Assembly (NCBI RefSeq): GCF_027497235.1
Contig: NZ_CP114902.1
Location: 6,102,001 to 6,166,000, forward strand
Origin: Micromonospora sp. WMMD1128
GTDB taxonomy: Bacteria > Actinomycetota > Actinomycetes > Mycobacteriales > Micromonosporaceae
DNA length: 64,000 nucleotides
Direction of reading: 5' to 3'
Within the stretch, counting starts at the first letter, position 1; each line of letters opens with the position of its first letter. Under the pieces are notes generated by a model that saw nothing but the letters and a program-made list of their open reading frames with translations, made no database searches and was not told the DNA's origin. The translations under genes and the position numbers were made by a program. Positions 8,350-16,446 of this stretch are shown here, one piece after another.

Positions 8350-9359
8350 TGGTGCACCCGGGCGACCAGGACGCAGGCGTCGTCACGGCGGGTGCCGGCG
8401 TCCCGGAGCAGGGTCGCGGCGGCAAGCAACGGCGGACGGCCGGCCAACCCGGGATAGTCGTCCAGGTCCCAGCGGTCCACCACGCCGTCGCTGTGCATCA
8501 CGAGCGTCGCGCCGGACGGGAACGGATAGTCGTACCCCCGGATGGCCGGACGTTGATGACCGGCGATGCCCGGCAGCGAGACCAGGCCGCGCCGCCGCTC
8601 GCCGGTGGCCACGATCATGGCGGCGATGTTGCCGAGGCCGGCGTAGTGGAGCGTGCCGCTGCGGGGATCCGGCTCGGCCACCGCGAGCGCCGCGCCGCGG
8701 GTGTGCGAGATGGCGGCGTGCAGATGACGCACCACGACCTCCGGCGGGCCGGCCGGCGCCGAACGGAACGCGGCGACCGCGGCCCCGGTGGCGGCGGCGG
8801 CCAGCGGCCCGTGCCCCAGCCCGTCGCAGACCAACACCTGCCGCCGGCCGTCGGCCATCCGGACCGCGTACCCGTCGCCGCTGTCCTGCTCGCCGGTGAT
8901 CGGCCGGGCCAGCCCGCCGGCCCAGTCCGGCTCGGGCGGCGGCCCGTCCCAGACCTGGACGGTGAGAACGGTGCCGCGGCCGGGGCGCGAGTAGCCGTCG
9001 AAGCGACTCGACTGCCGGGCGATCGCGCCGAGGCCGATGCCGAGCGTGCCGACGGTGGAATGCCCGTCGGCCGACGAGAGCGTGAGGTCGGCCATGCCGG
9101 GACCGGAGTCGATGGCCACCAGCTCCACCCCGGCCCGCCCGTCCCGGCGCGCGGGACGCATCAGCAGAGCGCCCTCGCGGGCGTGCTTGACCAGGTTGCT
9201 GGTGATCTCGGCGGTGACGATGGCCAGGTCCGCGACGCGCGACGCGCCCAGTTCGAGCTGCCGACCGAGTCGCTCGGCCGCCCGGCGTACGCCACCTGCG
9301 GTCGCGCCGTTGTCCACCCGGAACCAGACACCGTGGTCGGGGACCACGTCGGCGATCAT
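8346..9359 (-). CDS. fusion of RsbT-like ATPase and SpoIIE/RsbX-like phosphatase
   Basis: A 337-residue protein. Its first ~135 residues are a GHKL anti-sigma-kinase fold (AEITSNLVKHAREG, DSGPGMAD, TLGIGLGAIARQSS). The rest is a compact PP2C domain (VRMADGRRQVLVCDGLGHGPLAA, HYAGLGNIAA, MHSDGVVDRWD, RRDDACVLV). This arrangement is the actinobacterial counterpart of RsbX, which resets RsbR/RsbS by removing their phosphates. ATG 9359 overlaps the rsbT stop (ATGA), so I prefer it to an earlier in-frame GTG at 9368. Confidence 0.87.
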   Translation of the reverse strand: MIADVVPDHGVWFRVDNGATAGGVRRAAERLGRQLELGASRVADLAIVTAEITSNLVKHAREGALLMRPARRDGRAGVELVAIDSGPGMADLTLSSADGHSTVGTLGIGLGAIARQSSRFDGYSRPGRGTVLTVQVWDGPPPEPDWAGGLARPITGEQDSGDGYAVRMADGRRQVLVCDGLGHGPLAAAATGAAVAAFRSAPAGPPEVVVRHLHAAISHTRGAALAVAEPDPRSGTLHYAGLGNIAAMIVATGERRRGLVSLPGIAGHQRPAIRGYDYPFPSGATLVMHSDGVVDRWDLDDYPGLAGRPPLLAAATLLRDAGTRRDDACVLVARVHQ

Positions 9360-9775
9360 CGGGACCACTTGGTGACGGTGATCGCCGTACCCTCGCCGAC
9401 GGCGGTCTTGATGTCGAAGTCGTCGACGAGCCGGCGGGCGCCGCTGAGCCCGAGGCCCAGCCCACCGCCGGTGGTGTAGCCGTCGGTGAGGGCCAGGTCC
9501 AGGTCGGGGATGCCCGGGCCCTGGTCGGCGAAGACGATGCGGACGCCGCGGCGACGGCCGTCGGAGACGGTGGTGACCTCGGCGCTGCCCCCGCCGCCGT
9601 AGATCAGCGTGTTGCGGGCCAGCTCGCTGGCGGCGGTGACCAGCTTGGTCTGGTCGACCAGGGAGAGCCGGACCGCCACGGCGGTGGTACGCACCAACTG
9701 CCGGACCCGCACCACGTCCTCGTCGCTACGGATCGCCTGCGTCGCCGGCACCCCCAGGTCGAGGCCGGTGGTCAT
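9356..9775 (-). CDS. rsbT: RsbT-like serine/threonine kinase
   Basis: A 139-residue GHKL kinase. N-box SELARNTLIYGGGG, G1 box DQGPGIPDLD and G2 box GGGLGLGLSGARRLVDDF are complete. In Bacillus, RsbT is held by the RsbR-RsbS stressosome; on stress it phosphorylates both and is released to activate a phosphatase. Its place directly after rsbS, with ATGA overlap, supports that role here. The target phosphatase may be the receiver-SpoIIE protein two genes downstream, which is an inference. Confidence 0.9.
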   Translation of the reverse strand: MTTGLDLGVPATQAIRSDEDVVRVRQLVRTTAVAVRLSLVDQTKLVTAASELARNTLIYGGGGSAEVTTVSDGRRRGVRIVFADQGPGIPDLDLALTDGYTTGGGLGLGLSGARRLVDDFDIKTAVGEGTAITVTKWSR

Positions 9776-10182
9776 GGCGTCGCCGTCGTCTCGTCGTCCT
9801 CGTCGTCGAACACCACGTCCCGGTCGTCGGCCCGGGTCGTCGCGATCAGCTCCATGCCCCGCTCGACGTTCAGCGCGGTACGGATGCCGTTGAGCGACAA
9901 CCCCAACTCGACCAGGGTGATGGCGACGGCGGGACGCATCCCGACCACCACCGTCTCGGCGTCCAGCACCTTGGAGATGGACGCGATGGTGGAGAGCATC
10001 CGGCCGACGAAGGAGTCGACGATGTCAAGCGCCGTGATGTCGATGATGACGCCGTGGCAACCGGTGGCGACGATCCGCTCGGCCAGGTCCTCCTGGAGCT
10101 GGATCGCCGTCTGGTCGGACATGTCGACCTGGATGGAGACCAGCAGGATGTCGCCGATCTTGAGGATCGGCACCCGCTCCAT
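9772..10182 (-). CDS. rsbS: RsbS-like stressosome STAS scaffold
   Basis: A 136-residue STAS-domain protein. S57 in DIVDSFVGRM lies where B. subtilis RsbS carries its phosphorylated serine (Ser59). The C-terminus is an acidic tail (DDRDVVFDDEDDET) longer than in Bacillus. ATG 10182 was chosen because GGAGG sits 4 nt upstream and the codon overlaps the rsbR stop; an in-frame GTG one codon earlier is possible. It should form the stressosome core with RsbR and sequester RsbT. Confidence 0.92.
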   Translation of the reverse strand: MERVPILKIGDILLVSIQVDMSDQTAIQLQEDLAERIVATGCHGVIIDITALDIVDSFVGRMLSTIASISKVLDAETVVVGMRPAVAITLVELGLSLNGIRTALNVERGMELIATTRADDRDVVFDDEDDETTATP

Positions 10183-11042
10183 CACGCCTCCCGGCGGGCG
10201 CGGCGGGAGGTGGTCTCGACCCCGTTCAGGCGCAGCACGTGACGGAGGGCGTCGGCCAGGCTCGCCTTGGTGGCGATGTCACCGAACTCGATGCCGAGGG
10301 CGACGATCGTCTGGGCGATCTGCGGCCGGATGCCGGAGATGATGCAGTCGGCGCCCATCAGCCGGGCGGCCACCACGGTCTTGAGGATGTGCTGGGCGAC
10401 CTGGGTGTCCACCGCCGGCACGCCGGTGATGTCGATGATCGCGTACGGCGAGCCGGTGTCGACCAGGGTCTGGAGCAGCCGCTCCATCACCACCTGGGCG
10501 CGGGCCGAGTCGAGCGTGCCGACCAGCGGGACGGCGACCACGCCCTCCCACAGCTTGACCACCGGCGTGGAGAGCTCCAGCAGTTGCTCCGCCTGGTCGG
10601 CGATGAGGCTCTCCCGGGCCCGGACGAACGTCTCGAAGGTGAACAGCCCCATCTGGTCGATGAGCGCGGAGAAGGCGACGAAGTCCCGCAGCAGGGTGTC
10701 GCTCTTCTCCTCCTCCATCAGGTCCAGCAGGGCGTCCTTGAGCGCGAACACGCTGATCGCGGTCTCGGTGGCGCTGAACCCCTGGCGGGCCCGGCTGGTC
10801 GAGATCTCCGCGAGCACCGCCCGCAGCTCCCCGCCGTGCTCGTCGGCCAGGTCACCGAGACCCTGCCGGCCGACGTCGGTGACGGCGCGGTGCAGCTCCT
10901 GCACCTGGCGGGCCAGTTCGGCCCGGCTCAGCCGGCCGCGCAACGAAGCGGCAATGATTTCGATCCAACGGTTGGTCAACCGGTCCGCGTGCTGACTCAG
11001 CAGGTCGGCGAGCCGACCACCCTGTTCCCCGCTCAACGCCAT
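10182..11042 (-). CDS. rsbR: RsbR-like stressosome sensor/co-antagonist
   Basis: A 286-residue protein. Residues 1-150 form an all-helical N-terminal domain (RsbRD type, not a globin), which would project from the stressosome as sensor. Residues 160-275 are a STAS domain with T176 (PLVGTLDSAR) and T213 (VPAVDTQVAQ) at the positions equivalent to the two RsbT phosphorylation sites of B. subtilis RsbR. It is the first gene of the six-gene operon. The 159 bp to the divergent STAS gene must hold the promoter. Confidence 0.92.
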   Translation of the reverse strand: MALSGEQGGRLADLLSQHADRLTNRWIEIIAASLRGRLSRAELARQVQELHRAVTDVGRQGLGDLADEHGGELRAVLAEISTSRARQGFSATETAISVFALKDALLDLMEEEKSDTLLRDFVAFSALIDQMGLFTFETFVRARESLIADQAEQLLELSTPVVKLWEGVVAVPLVGTLDSARAQVVMERLLQTLVDTGSPYAIIDITGVPAVDTQVAQHILKTVVAARLMGADCIISGIRPQIAQTIVALGIEFGDIATKASLADALRHVLRLNGVETTSRRARREA

Positions 11043-11201
11043 GCTGACCTCCCAGATCTGGACGGGCGGACTCTATCACCGGGGGTTGTGGCACTACTTG
11101 CCACGGGACAAAGAAATGATCGACGGCACCTGTGTCCGCTCCCGTTCTGCACGGCGCGGTCATCGTGGGATACCGTTCCACCGAACACAGGAGGTCGACG
11201 A

Positions 11202-11558
11202 ATGTCCCTGACGGTGCACACGGAACAGCGCGGCGACGTGGTCGTGGTGTCGGTCGCGGGCGAGCTGGACATGGCCACCGCACCGCAGCTCCAGGACCAG
11301 ATCACGGACCTGCTGGACAAGGGGCGCAACCGCCTCGTGTTCGACCTGGCCGAGGTGTCGTTCTGCGACTCGACCGGGCTGTCGGTGTTCGTCCGCGCCA
11401 AGAACAGCTGCGACGAGGCCGGCGGCGTGGTCCGGCTGGCCGCCCCGCAGCGCGGGGTGCTGCGCATTCTCGAGGTCAGTGGTTTGGTCGAGGTGCTGCA
11501 CACCTACCCGACGGTGGACGAAGCCGTCGCGGGCGAACCCACCCCGGCCTCCTCCTGA
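11202..11558 (+). CDS. STAS anti-sigma-factor antagonist (RsbV/BldG type)
   Basis: A 118-residue single STAS domain. The signature FCDSTGLSVFVRAKN contains S57, the residue phosphorylated in the RsbV/BldG/SpoIIAA family. ATG 11202 has AGGAGGT at 11189-11195, a near-ideal ribosome binding site, so the long in-frame upstream extension is not used. It is divergent from the rsbR operon and is the natural substrate for the two SpoIIE-type phosphatases encoded there. When dephosphorylated it would bind an anti-sigma kinase and free a sigma factor. No cognate sigma gene lies in the window. Confidence 0.9.
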   Translation: MSLTVHTEQRGDVVVVSVAGELDMATAPQLQDQITDLLDKGRNRLVFDLAEVSFCDSTGLSVFVRAKNSCDEAGGVVRLAAPQRGVLRILEVSGLVEVLHTYPTVDEAVAGEPTPASS

Positions 11559-11568
11559 CCGATTCCGC

Positions 11569-12873
11569 TCAGCGCTCGTCCTCGATGTAGCGGGGACGGG
11601 CGATCACCATGCCCGCGATCGTCTGCACGGCGAGCGCCACCAGCAGGAAGCCGATCGGGGCGGTCCAGCCGCCGGTCGCCCCGTAGAGGATGCCGACCAG
11701 CAGCGGGCCGAGCGCGGCGATGACGTACCCGGTGCTCTGCGCGAACGCGGAGAGCGCCACGGTGCCCTCGGGGGTCCGGGCGCGCAGCCCGATCGTGGTC
11801 AGGATGAGCGGGAACGCACCCTGGCCGAGCGCGAGCAGCAGCACCCACAGCGGCGCCAGGCCGCGCGGCGCGAGCGCCAGCCCGACGTACGCGACGGTGG
11901 AGAACGCGGTCAGCCCGAGCACCAGCGGACGCAGGGTGGCCAGCCGGCCGGCCAGGGTGGGCATCATCAGCGCCACCGGCACGCCCAGCGCGGTCACGCC
12001 GGCGAGCAGCAGGCCGGCGGCCTCGGGCCGGTAGCCGGCGTCGCGGAAGAGCTGGGCCAGCCAGCCCATGATCGCGTACCCGCTGAGCGACTGCGCGCCG
12101 AAGTAGACCGCCATGGCCCAGCCGAGCCGGGTCCGCTCCGGGCGTACCCGCGCCGGTGCGGCGACCACCGCCGTCGGGGCCGCGGACCGGTCCGCGGCCC
12201 GCCGCGCGGCGCGCGCCCGCAGCGCCAGCGGCACCCAGGGGACCACTGCCAGCGCGGCCAGCCCCGCCCACACACCGAGCCCGGCCCGCCAGGAGCCGAA
12301 GGCGTGGGCCACCGGCACGGCGGAGGCGGCGGCCACCGTCGTGCCCACCGTCAGGGCCATCGTGTACGCGCCGGTGACCAGCCCGGTGCGGTGCGGGAAG
12401 TGCTGCTTGACGAGCATCGGCAGCAGGATGTTCGCCACCGCGATGCCGGCCAGCGCGAGTGCGCTGGTGAGCACGAAGACGGCGGCCGAGCCGGTGGCCG
12501 CGCGCAGCACCTGCCCGGCGGTCAACGCGATCATGGCCAGCACCAGCACCCGGGGCGCGGCCCAGCGGCGGACCAGCCACGGGGTGAGCGCGCCGAGTCC
12601 GGCGAACGCGACGGTGGGCAGCGTGGTGACCACGCCGGCCATGGCGCCGGAGAGGCCAAGCCCGACCCGGATCTCGTCGAGCAACGCGCCGAGGCTGGTC
12701 ACCGCGGCGCGTAGGTTGACGGCGACGAGCAGCATCCCGACCAGCACCAGCAGGCCGCCCCGCGCCGGACCGACGGCGGGGGTCGGGGTGGTCGCCGGGG
12801 TCGCACCGGCCACCGACCCGGGGGTGACGTCGGCGGTGGGCGCGATCGCGGCGGGCGTGGCTGGCGGCGTCAT
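11569..12873 (-). CDS. MFS transporter, CynX/NimT (YeaN) type
   Basis: A 434-residue protein with about twelve hydrophobic segments. The start of the first helix, GMLLVAVNLRAAVTSLG, is characteristic of the CynX/NimT cyanate-nitroimidazole transporter family. The N-terminus has a Pro/Thr/Ala-rich cytosolic tail. ATG 12873 is chosen over a much earlier in-frame start that would cross the divergent regulator. It faces a FadR-type GntR gene 49 bp away, so that regulator probably controls it. The substrate is unknown. Confidence 0.87.
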   Translation of the reverse strand: MTPPATPAAIAPTADVTPGSVAGATPATTPTPAVGPARGGLLVLVGMLLVAVNLRAAVTSLGALLDEIRVGLGLSGAMAGVVTTLPTVAFAGLGALTPWLVRRWAAPRVLVLAMIALTAGQVLRAATGSAAVFVLTSALALAGIAVANILLPMLVKQHFPHRTGLVTGAYTMALTVGTTVAAASAVPVAHAFGSWRAGLGVWAGLAALAVVPWVPLALRARAARRAADRSAAPTAVVAAPARVRPERTRLGWAMAVYFGAQSLSGYAIMGWLAQLFRDAGYRPEAAGLLLAGVTALGVPVALMMPTLAGRLATLRPLVLGLTAFSTVAYVGLALAPRGLAPLWVLLLALGQGAFPLILTTIGLRARTPEGTVALSAFAQSTGYVIAALGPLLVGILYGATGGWTAPIGFLLVALAVQTIAGMVIARPRYIEDER

Positions 12874-12922
12874 GACGTTCAACCTACAATCATGGGATGA
12901 ATTTGGGCAGCAGGTGTAACCG

Positions 12923-13606
12923 GTGACACCCACCGCGGATTCCGCCGCCGTGCCACCGCGCGGCCACCGGGTCCGGCAGACCATCGAGCAGCTCCGCGCC
13001 CGGATCCTGGGCGGCGAGTGGCCGGTGGGCGGGCGCATCCCCACCGAGCCGCAGCTCGTCGCCGCGCTCGGCGTGGGGCGGAACACGGTCCGCGAGGCGG
13101 TCCGCGCGCTTGTGCACGCCGGCGTGCTGGAGTGCCGGCAGGGCTCCGGCACCTACGTGGTGTCGACCGACGAGCTGGCGCCGGTGGTGGCCCGCCGGTT
13201 CGCCGACGACCGGATGGCCGAGGTGATCGAGGTCCGGCGCGCGTTCGAGGTGGAGGCCGCCCGGCTGGCCGCGCTGCGGCGTACCCCCGAGGACCTGGCC
13301 GCGCTCGACGGCGCGCTCGCCACCCGGGAGGCCGCCTGGCGCTCCGGCCGGGTGGACGAGTTCGTGGAGGCGGACGCCGCGCTGCACACGGCGGTGGTGG
13401 CCGCCGCGCACAACGCCATGCTCGCCGAGCTGTACGCCTCGGTCGGCGCCGCGCTGCGCAGCACCGTCGCCCAGGCCATGGGTACGGCGTTGACCGACGA
13501 GCGGTACGTCGACCACGGTCGACTCGTCGAGGCGATCCGGGCCGGCGACCCGGCGCGGGCAGCGATCGAAGCGGGTGCTTTTCTCGAGGGGCCCGCCGGG
13601 GCATAG
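12923..13606 (+). CDS. GntR-family regulator (FadR/FCD subfamily)
   Basis: A 227-residue protein starting at GTG 12923. Residues 15-80 are the winged helix ([34 protein letters not shown]). Residues 95-220 are the all-helical FCD ligand domain ([31 protein letters not shown]) with the histidine/aspartate metal ligands of that class. The divergent gene is an MFS carrier, suggesting a repressor that senses the transported compound. The 49-bp shared gap must contain both promoters; I could not define a convincing operator. Confidence 0.9.
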   Translation: MTPTADSAAVPPRGHRVRQTIEQLRARILGGEWPVGGRIPTEPQLVAALGVGRNTVREAVRALVHAGVLECRQGSGTYVVSTDELAPVVARRFADDRMAEVIEVRRAFEVEAARLAALRRTPEDLAALDGALATREAAWRSGRVDEFVEADAALHTAVVAAAHNAMLAELYASVGAALRSTVAQAMGTALTDERYVDHGRLVEAIRAGDPARAAIEAGAFLEGPAGA

Positions 13607-13644
13607 GGTCTGCCGGACCGGACTCGGACAGCACGGGAGTGCGA

Positions 13645-14115
13645 ATGCTCAAGGGCTTCAAAGACTTCATCATGCGCGGCAACGTCGTCGACCTCGCGGT
13701 CGGTGTCGTCATCGGCGCCGCGTTCACAGGCGTGGTCACACAGCTGACCAAGTCGTTCCTGGAACCGCTGGTGCGGGTGGTCATCGTGTTGATCACCGGC
13801 AAGAAGGACGGGCTCACCGGCTCGACTCCCATGTTCCGGGGCATCCCGTTCGACTGGGTGGCCTTCGTCAACGCGGTGATCACGTTCCTGCTCACCGCGG
13901 CGGCGCTGTACTTCCTGGTCGTCTACCCGATGAACCGGCTCGCCGAGCGGCGCAAGCGCGGCGAGGAGCCGCCGCCCGCGGCCCCCAGCGAGGAGGTCAA
14001 GCTGCTCACCGAGATCCGCGACGCGCTCGTCGCCGGCGGCCAGGGCACGCCCGCCCAGCGTGGCGCGCTCGACGACGTGCTGGGCCGCCGGCAGGAGCCG
14101 CCGGCCCCGCGCTGA
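13645..14115 (+). CDS. mscL: large-conductance mechanosensitive channel
   Basis: A 156-residue MscL. The first helix contains the diagnostic RGNVVDLAVGVVIG, and the second helix VAFVNAVITFLLTAAALYFLV is followed by the charged C-terminal bundle (EEVKLLTEIRDAL). It opens under membrane tension to release solutes on hypo-osmotic shock. The periplasmic loop is short, as in actinobacterial forms. ATG 13645 follows GGGAGTGCGA. It lies 38 bp after the GntR gene on the same strand and may be read from its own promoter. Confidence 0.96.
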   Translation: MLKGFKDFIMRGNVVDLAVGVVIGAAFTGVVTQLTKSFLEPLVRVVIVLITGKKDGLTGSTPMFRGIPFDWVAFVNAVITFLLTAAALYFLVVYPMNRLAERRKRGEEPPPAAPSEEVKLLTEIRDALVAGGQGTPAQRGALDDVLGRRQEPPAPR

Positions 14116-14165
14116 CGCCCATAGCCGATCGGCCCCCGTGGAGATTCCGCGGGGGCCGACCCGAA

Positions 14166-14181
14166 TCGAACACATGTTCGA
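14166..14181. promoter_or_regulatory. LexA (SOS) box
   Basis: TCGAACACATGTTCGA, a perfect match to the Gram-positive/actinobacterial LexA consensus (CGAAC-N4-GTTCG) and fully palindromic in its 6-bp arms. It ends 13 bp before the ATG of the small gene at 14195, where a bound repressor would block transcription. Confidence 0.85.
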
Positions 14182-14194
14182 TAGAGTCCGGGGC

Positions 14195-14443
14195 ATGGAG
14201 CAGCGCAAACACTTGTGGAACGGGAAATGGGGGCGGCTCGCCAGGCGGGACGTCTTCCTCCGGGTGGACGGCGACCGCTGGCACGTGGAGCAACGCGCCG
14301 GTGGCGCCGAAGGGGTGTCCCGCTTCTACGAGCACGCCAGCGTCGACGAGGCCGAGGAGACGATCCGGGCGCTGCTCGACGGGCCGGACACCTGGCGCGA
14401 GCTGTCGCCCCGCCCGCCGGGCGGCTGGACTCCGTCCGTTTAG
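14195..14443 (+). CDS. LexA-controlled small protein of unknown function
   Basis: An 82-residue soluble protein (MEQRKHLWNGKWGRLARRDVFLR... DEAEETIRALLDG). It is rich in Trp, Arg and acidic residues and has no signal peptide or metal motif. I do not recognise a named family. ATG 14195 is preferred to ATG 14174 because the latter lies inside the LexA box. The SOS box in the promoter predicts induction by DNA damage, suggesting a role in repair, division arrest or damage tolerance; that is inferred from regulation only. Confidence 0.75.
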   Translation: MEQRKHLWNGKWGRLARRDVFLRVDGDRWHVEQRAGGAEGVSRFYEHASVDEAEETIRALLDGPDTWRELSPRPPGGWTPSV

Positions 14444-14490
14444 CGCCTGCGGTCCGTTTAGCGCCCGCGCGCCCCGGGAACCGCTTCGGC

Positions 14491-14856
14491 ATGAGCCAGC
14501 AGCAGGACACCGTCTCCCGGGTCACCACCGGCATGCGGGTGGTCGACTCCACAGGCGTCGAGGTCGGCACCGTCGATCTCGTCCAGCGGGGCGACGCCGC
14601 CGCCGTGACCGTGGAGGCGCCCGCTCCGGTCGACCCGGGCAGCAGCCTCGACGAGCTGATCGAGTCGGCCGCCGTCGAGGAGCCGGACGTACCGGCCGAC
14701 CTGGCCGCCCGGCTGCTGCGCGAGGGCTACCTGAAGGTCTCCACCGAGCTTGCCGACACCGGCGCGGTCTACGTGCTGGCCGACCGGATCGCGGCCGTGG
14801 CCGACGGCGCGGTCCGCCTCACCGTCCCGGTCGCGGAGCTTCCCGCCGAGGAGTGA
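14491..14856 (+). CDS. hypothetical PRC-barrel-like protein
   Basis: A 121-residue acidic protein. The N-terminal third (TGMRVVDSTGVEVGTVDLVQRGDAAAVTVE) resembles the start of PRC-barrel/DUF2171 folds that bind RNA or membrane surfaces. The rest (YLKVSTELADTGAVYVLADRIAAVADGAVRLTV) repeats a similar beta pattern, so two half-barrels may be present. It begins 47 bp after the SOS-controlled gene and could be co-transcribed with it. The function is unknown. Confidence 0.7.
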   Translation: MSQQQDTVSRVTTGMRVVDSTGVEVGTVDLVQRGDAAAVTVEAPAPVDPGSSLDELIESAAVEEPDVPADLAARLLREGYLKVSTELADTGAVYVLADRIAAVADGAVRLTVPVAELPAEE

Positions 14857-14965
14857 TTGCGCGGAGTGGTGACGATGAATGTCCACCACGCCCGACACTC
14901 GGCGGCGGCGTTCCCGGTCCGCGCGCCTCACCCCAGCCGGCGGACAAGGGCATGACGGCACGGCT

Positions 14966-15030
14966 CCTAGAAACTTGATGACGTGAATGCATCACGGCCA
15001 GCGAGTCATCCACGTCATCAAGTTTGTAGG
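14966..15030. repeat. extragenic palindrome 3 (24-bp arms)
   Basis: Left arm 14966-14989 begins CCTAGAAACTTGATG; right arm 15007-15030 ends CATCAAGTTTGTAGG. 22 of 24 positions pair across a 17-nt loop. It lies in the 295-bp gap between convergent genes, where nothing else is visible. It shares the CTTGAT/ATCAAG theme with the palindrome at 5078. Confidence 0.75.
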
Positions 15031-15151
15031 CGGTTCGAGCCCGTGCTGCCATCGCTGAGCACAGGGGCGAGCGGTCGAGGGCCGACGCCGCGAGCGCCGG
15101 CTCGAAGCAAGCCCTGAGGCGAACCAGCCGGAGACCCCGGGACCGGCGATC

Positions 15152-16390
15152 TCAGGACTGCTGGGAGGCCGGCAGGTCCGCGCCCACCCCGCGCCGGTCG
15201 GCTGGGGCCGGGGCGGTCGGGGCCGGGGCGGTCGGGGCCGGGGCGGTCGGGCGGCGGAAGAGCAGCAGCATCAGCCAGCCGGCGACCAGGCCCCAGAACG
15301 CGCCGCCGATGCCGAGCAGGGTGACCCCGGACGCGGTGACCACGAGCGTGACCACGGCAGCCTCCCGCGCGTCCGGCTGGGCGACCGCCGCCGACACCGC
15401 GCCGGCCAGCGCCGCGATCAGGGCGAGCCCGGCCACCGCATCGACGAGCACCGGCGGGGAGAGCAGCACCAGGGCGGTGGCCGCGCCGGCGCCGAGGCCG
15501 AGCAGGGCCAGGCCGATGCCGGCGGTGACCGAGGCGATCCAGCGTCGGTCCGGGTCGGGGTGGGCGTCCGGGCCGGCGGCGAGCGCGGCGGTGATCGCGG
15601 CCAGGTTCACCGCGTGCGCGCCGGTCGGCGCGCCGAGCACGGTGGCGAGGCCGGTGACCCGCAGCGCGGAGCCCAGCGGGGCGCGGTAGCCGTAGCCGGC
15701 GAGCACTGCGGTGCCGGGCACGTTCTGCGCGGCCATGGTGACCAGGAACAGCGGCAACGCGAGCCCGACGATCGCGGGCAGCGTCCAGGCCGGCGTGGTC
15801 AGGGCGATCACGGGTGCGGCGTCCAGCCGGGCCGGCCCGGTGGTGGTGAGCGCGATCGCCACCACGGCCACGGCGAGCGCGCCGGGCACCGCCCAGCGGC
15901 GGGCGAACCGGTGCAGCAGCACCCAGACGAGCACCACCGGCCCGGCCAGCCGGGGCACCTCCACCAGGGCGCGCACCGGTGCGGTGCAGAGCGGCAGCAG
16001 CACCCCGGCGAGCATGGCGGAGGCGAGCGGGGTGGGGATCGCGGCGACCGCCCGTCCGAGCGCGGGGATCAGCCCGGCGGCGACGATCAGCAGGCCGGTG
16101 AGCAGGAAGGCCCCGACCGCGGCGGGCCAGCCGCCGGGGACCGGCCCGGTGGCCACGAGCAGCGCCGCGCCCGGCGTGGACCAGGCGATGGCGAGCGGCA
16201 TCCGGTGTCGCAGGCCGAGCCAGAGGGCGCAGACGCCGCTTGCCACGCAGAGCGTGAGCAGGCCGGAGGCGGCCTGTGCGGGGTCGGCGCCGACCGCGCG
16301 CAGGCCGGCCAGGACGACGGTGAACGAGCTGGCGAAGCCGACCAGGGCGGTCACCACGCCGGCCAGCACGGGTTGGAGTCGACCGACCAT
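15152..16390 (-). CDS. benE: BenE-family benzoate/proton symporter
   Basis: A 412-residue membrane protein with 11-12 hydrophobic helices. The order and motifs (TALVGFASSFTVVLAGLRAVGA, AWSTPGAALL, TAAQ-like MAAQNVPGTAVLAGYGYRAP, TGAHAVNLAAITAALAAG) are those of the BenE/NCS2-like family. The C-terminus has a TAPAP repeat. ATG 16390 is used because earlier in-frame codons run across the operator. It is divergent from an XRE-cupin regulator with a shared palindrome, so that regulator probably controls aromatic-acid import. Benzoate itself is assumed from family. Confidence 0.87.
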   Translation of the reverse strand: MVGRLQPVLAGVVTALVGFASSFTVVLAGLRAVGADPAQAASGLLTLCVASGVCALWLGLRHRMPLAIAWSTPGAALLVATGPVPGGWPAAVGAFLLTGLLIVAAGLIPALGRAVAAIPTPLASAMLAGVLLPLCTAPVRALVEVPRLAGPVVLVWVLLHRFARRWAVPGALAVAVVAIALTTTGPARLDAAPVIALTTPAWTLPAIVGLALPLFLVTMAAQNVPGTAVLAGYGYRAPLGSALRVTGLATVLGAPTGAHAVNLAAITAALAAGPDAHPDPDRRWIASVTAGIGLALLGLGAGAATALVLLSPPVLVDAVAGLALIAALAGAVSAAVAQPDAREAAVVTLVVTASGVTLLGIGGAFWGLVAGWLMLLLFRRPTAPAPTAPAPTAPAPADRRGVGADLPASQQS

Positions 16391-16405
16391 GCTTCTCCCT
16401 CCGGG

Positions 16406-16423
16406 CGTTCCGTTTACGGAACG
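16406..16423. promoter_or_regulatory. operator between benE and the XRE-cupin gene
   Basis: CGTTCCGT, 2-nt spacer, ACGGAACG: a perfect 8-bp inverted repeat in the 56-bp divergent gap. Its position lets one regulator control both genes, and the XRE protein encoded at 16447 is the obvious candidate. Confidence 0.7.
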
Positions 16424-16446
16424 ACGCCATGTAGCACGATAGCCCC

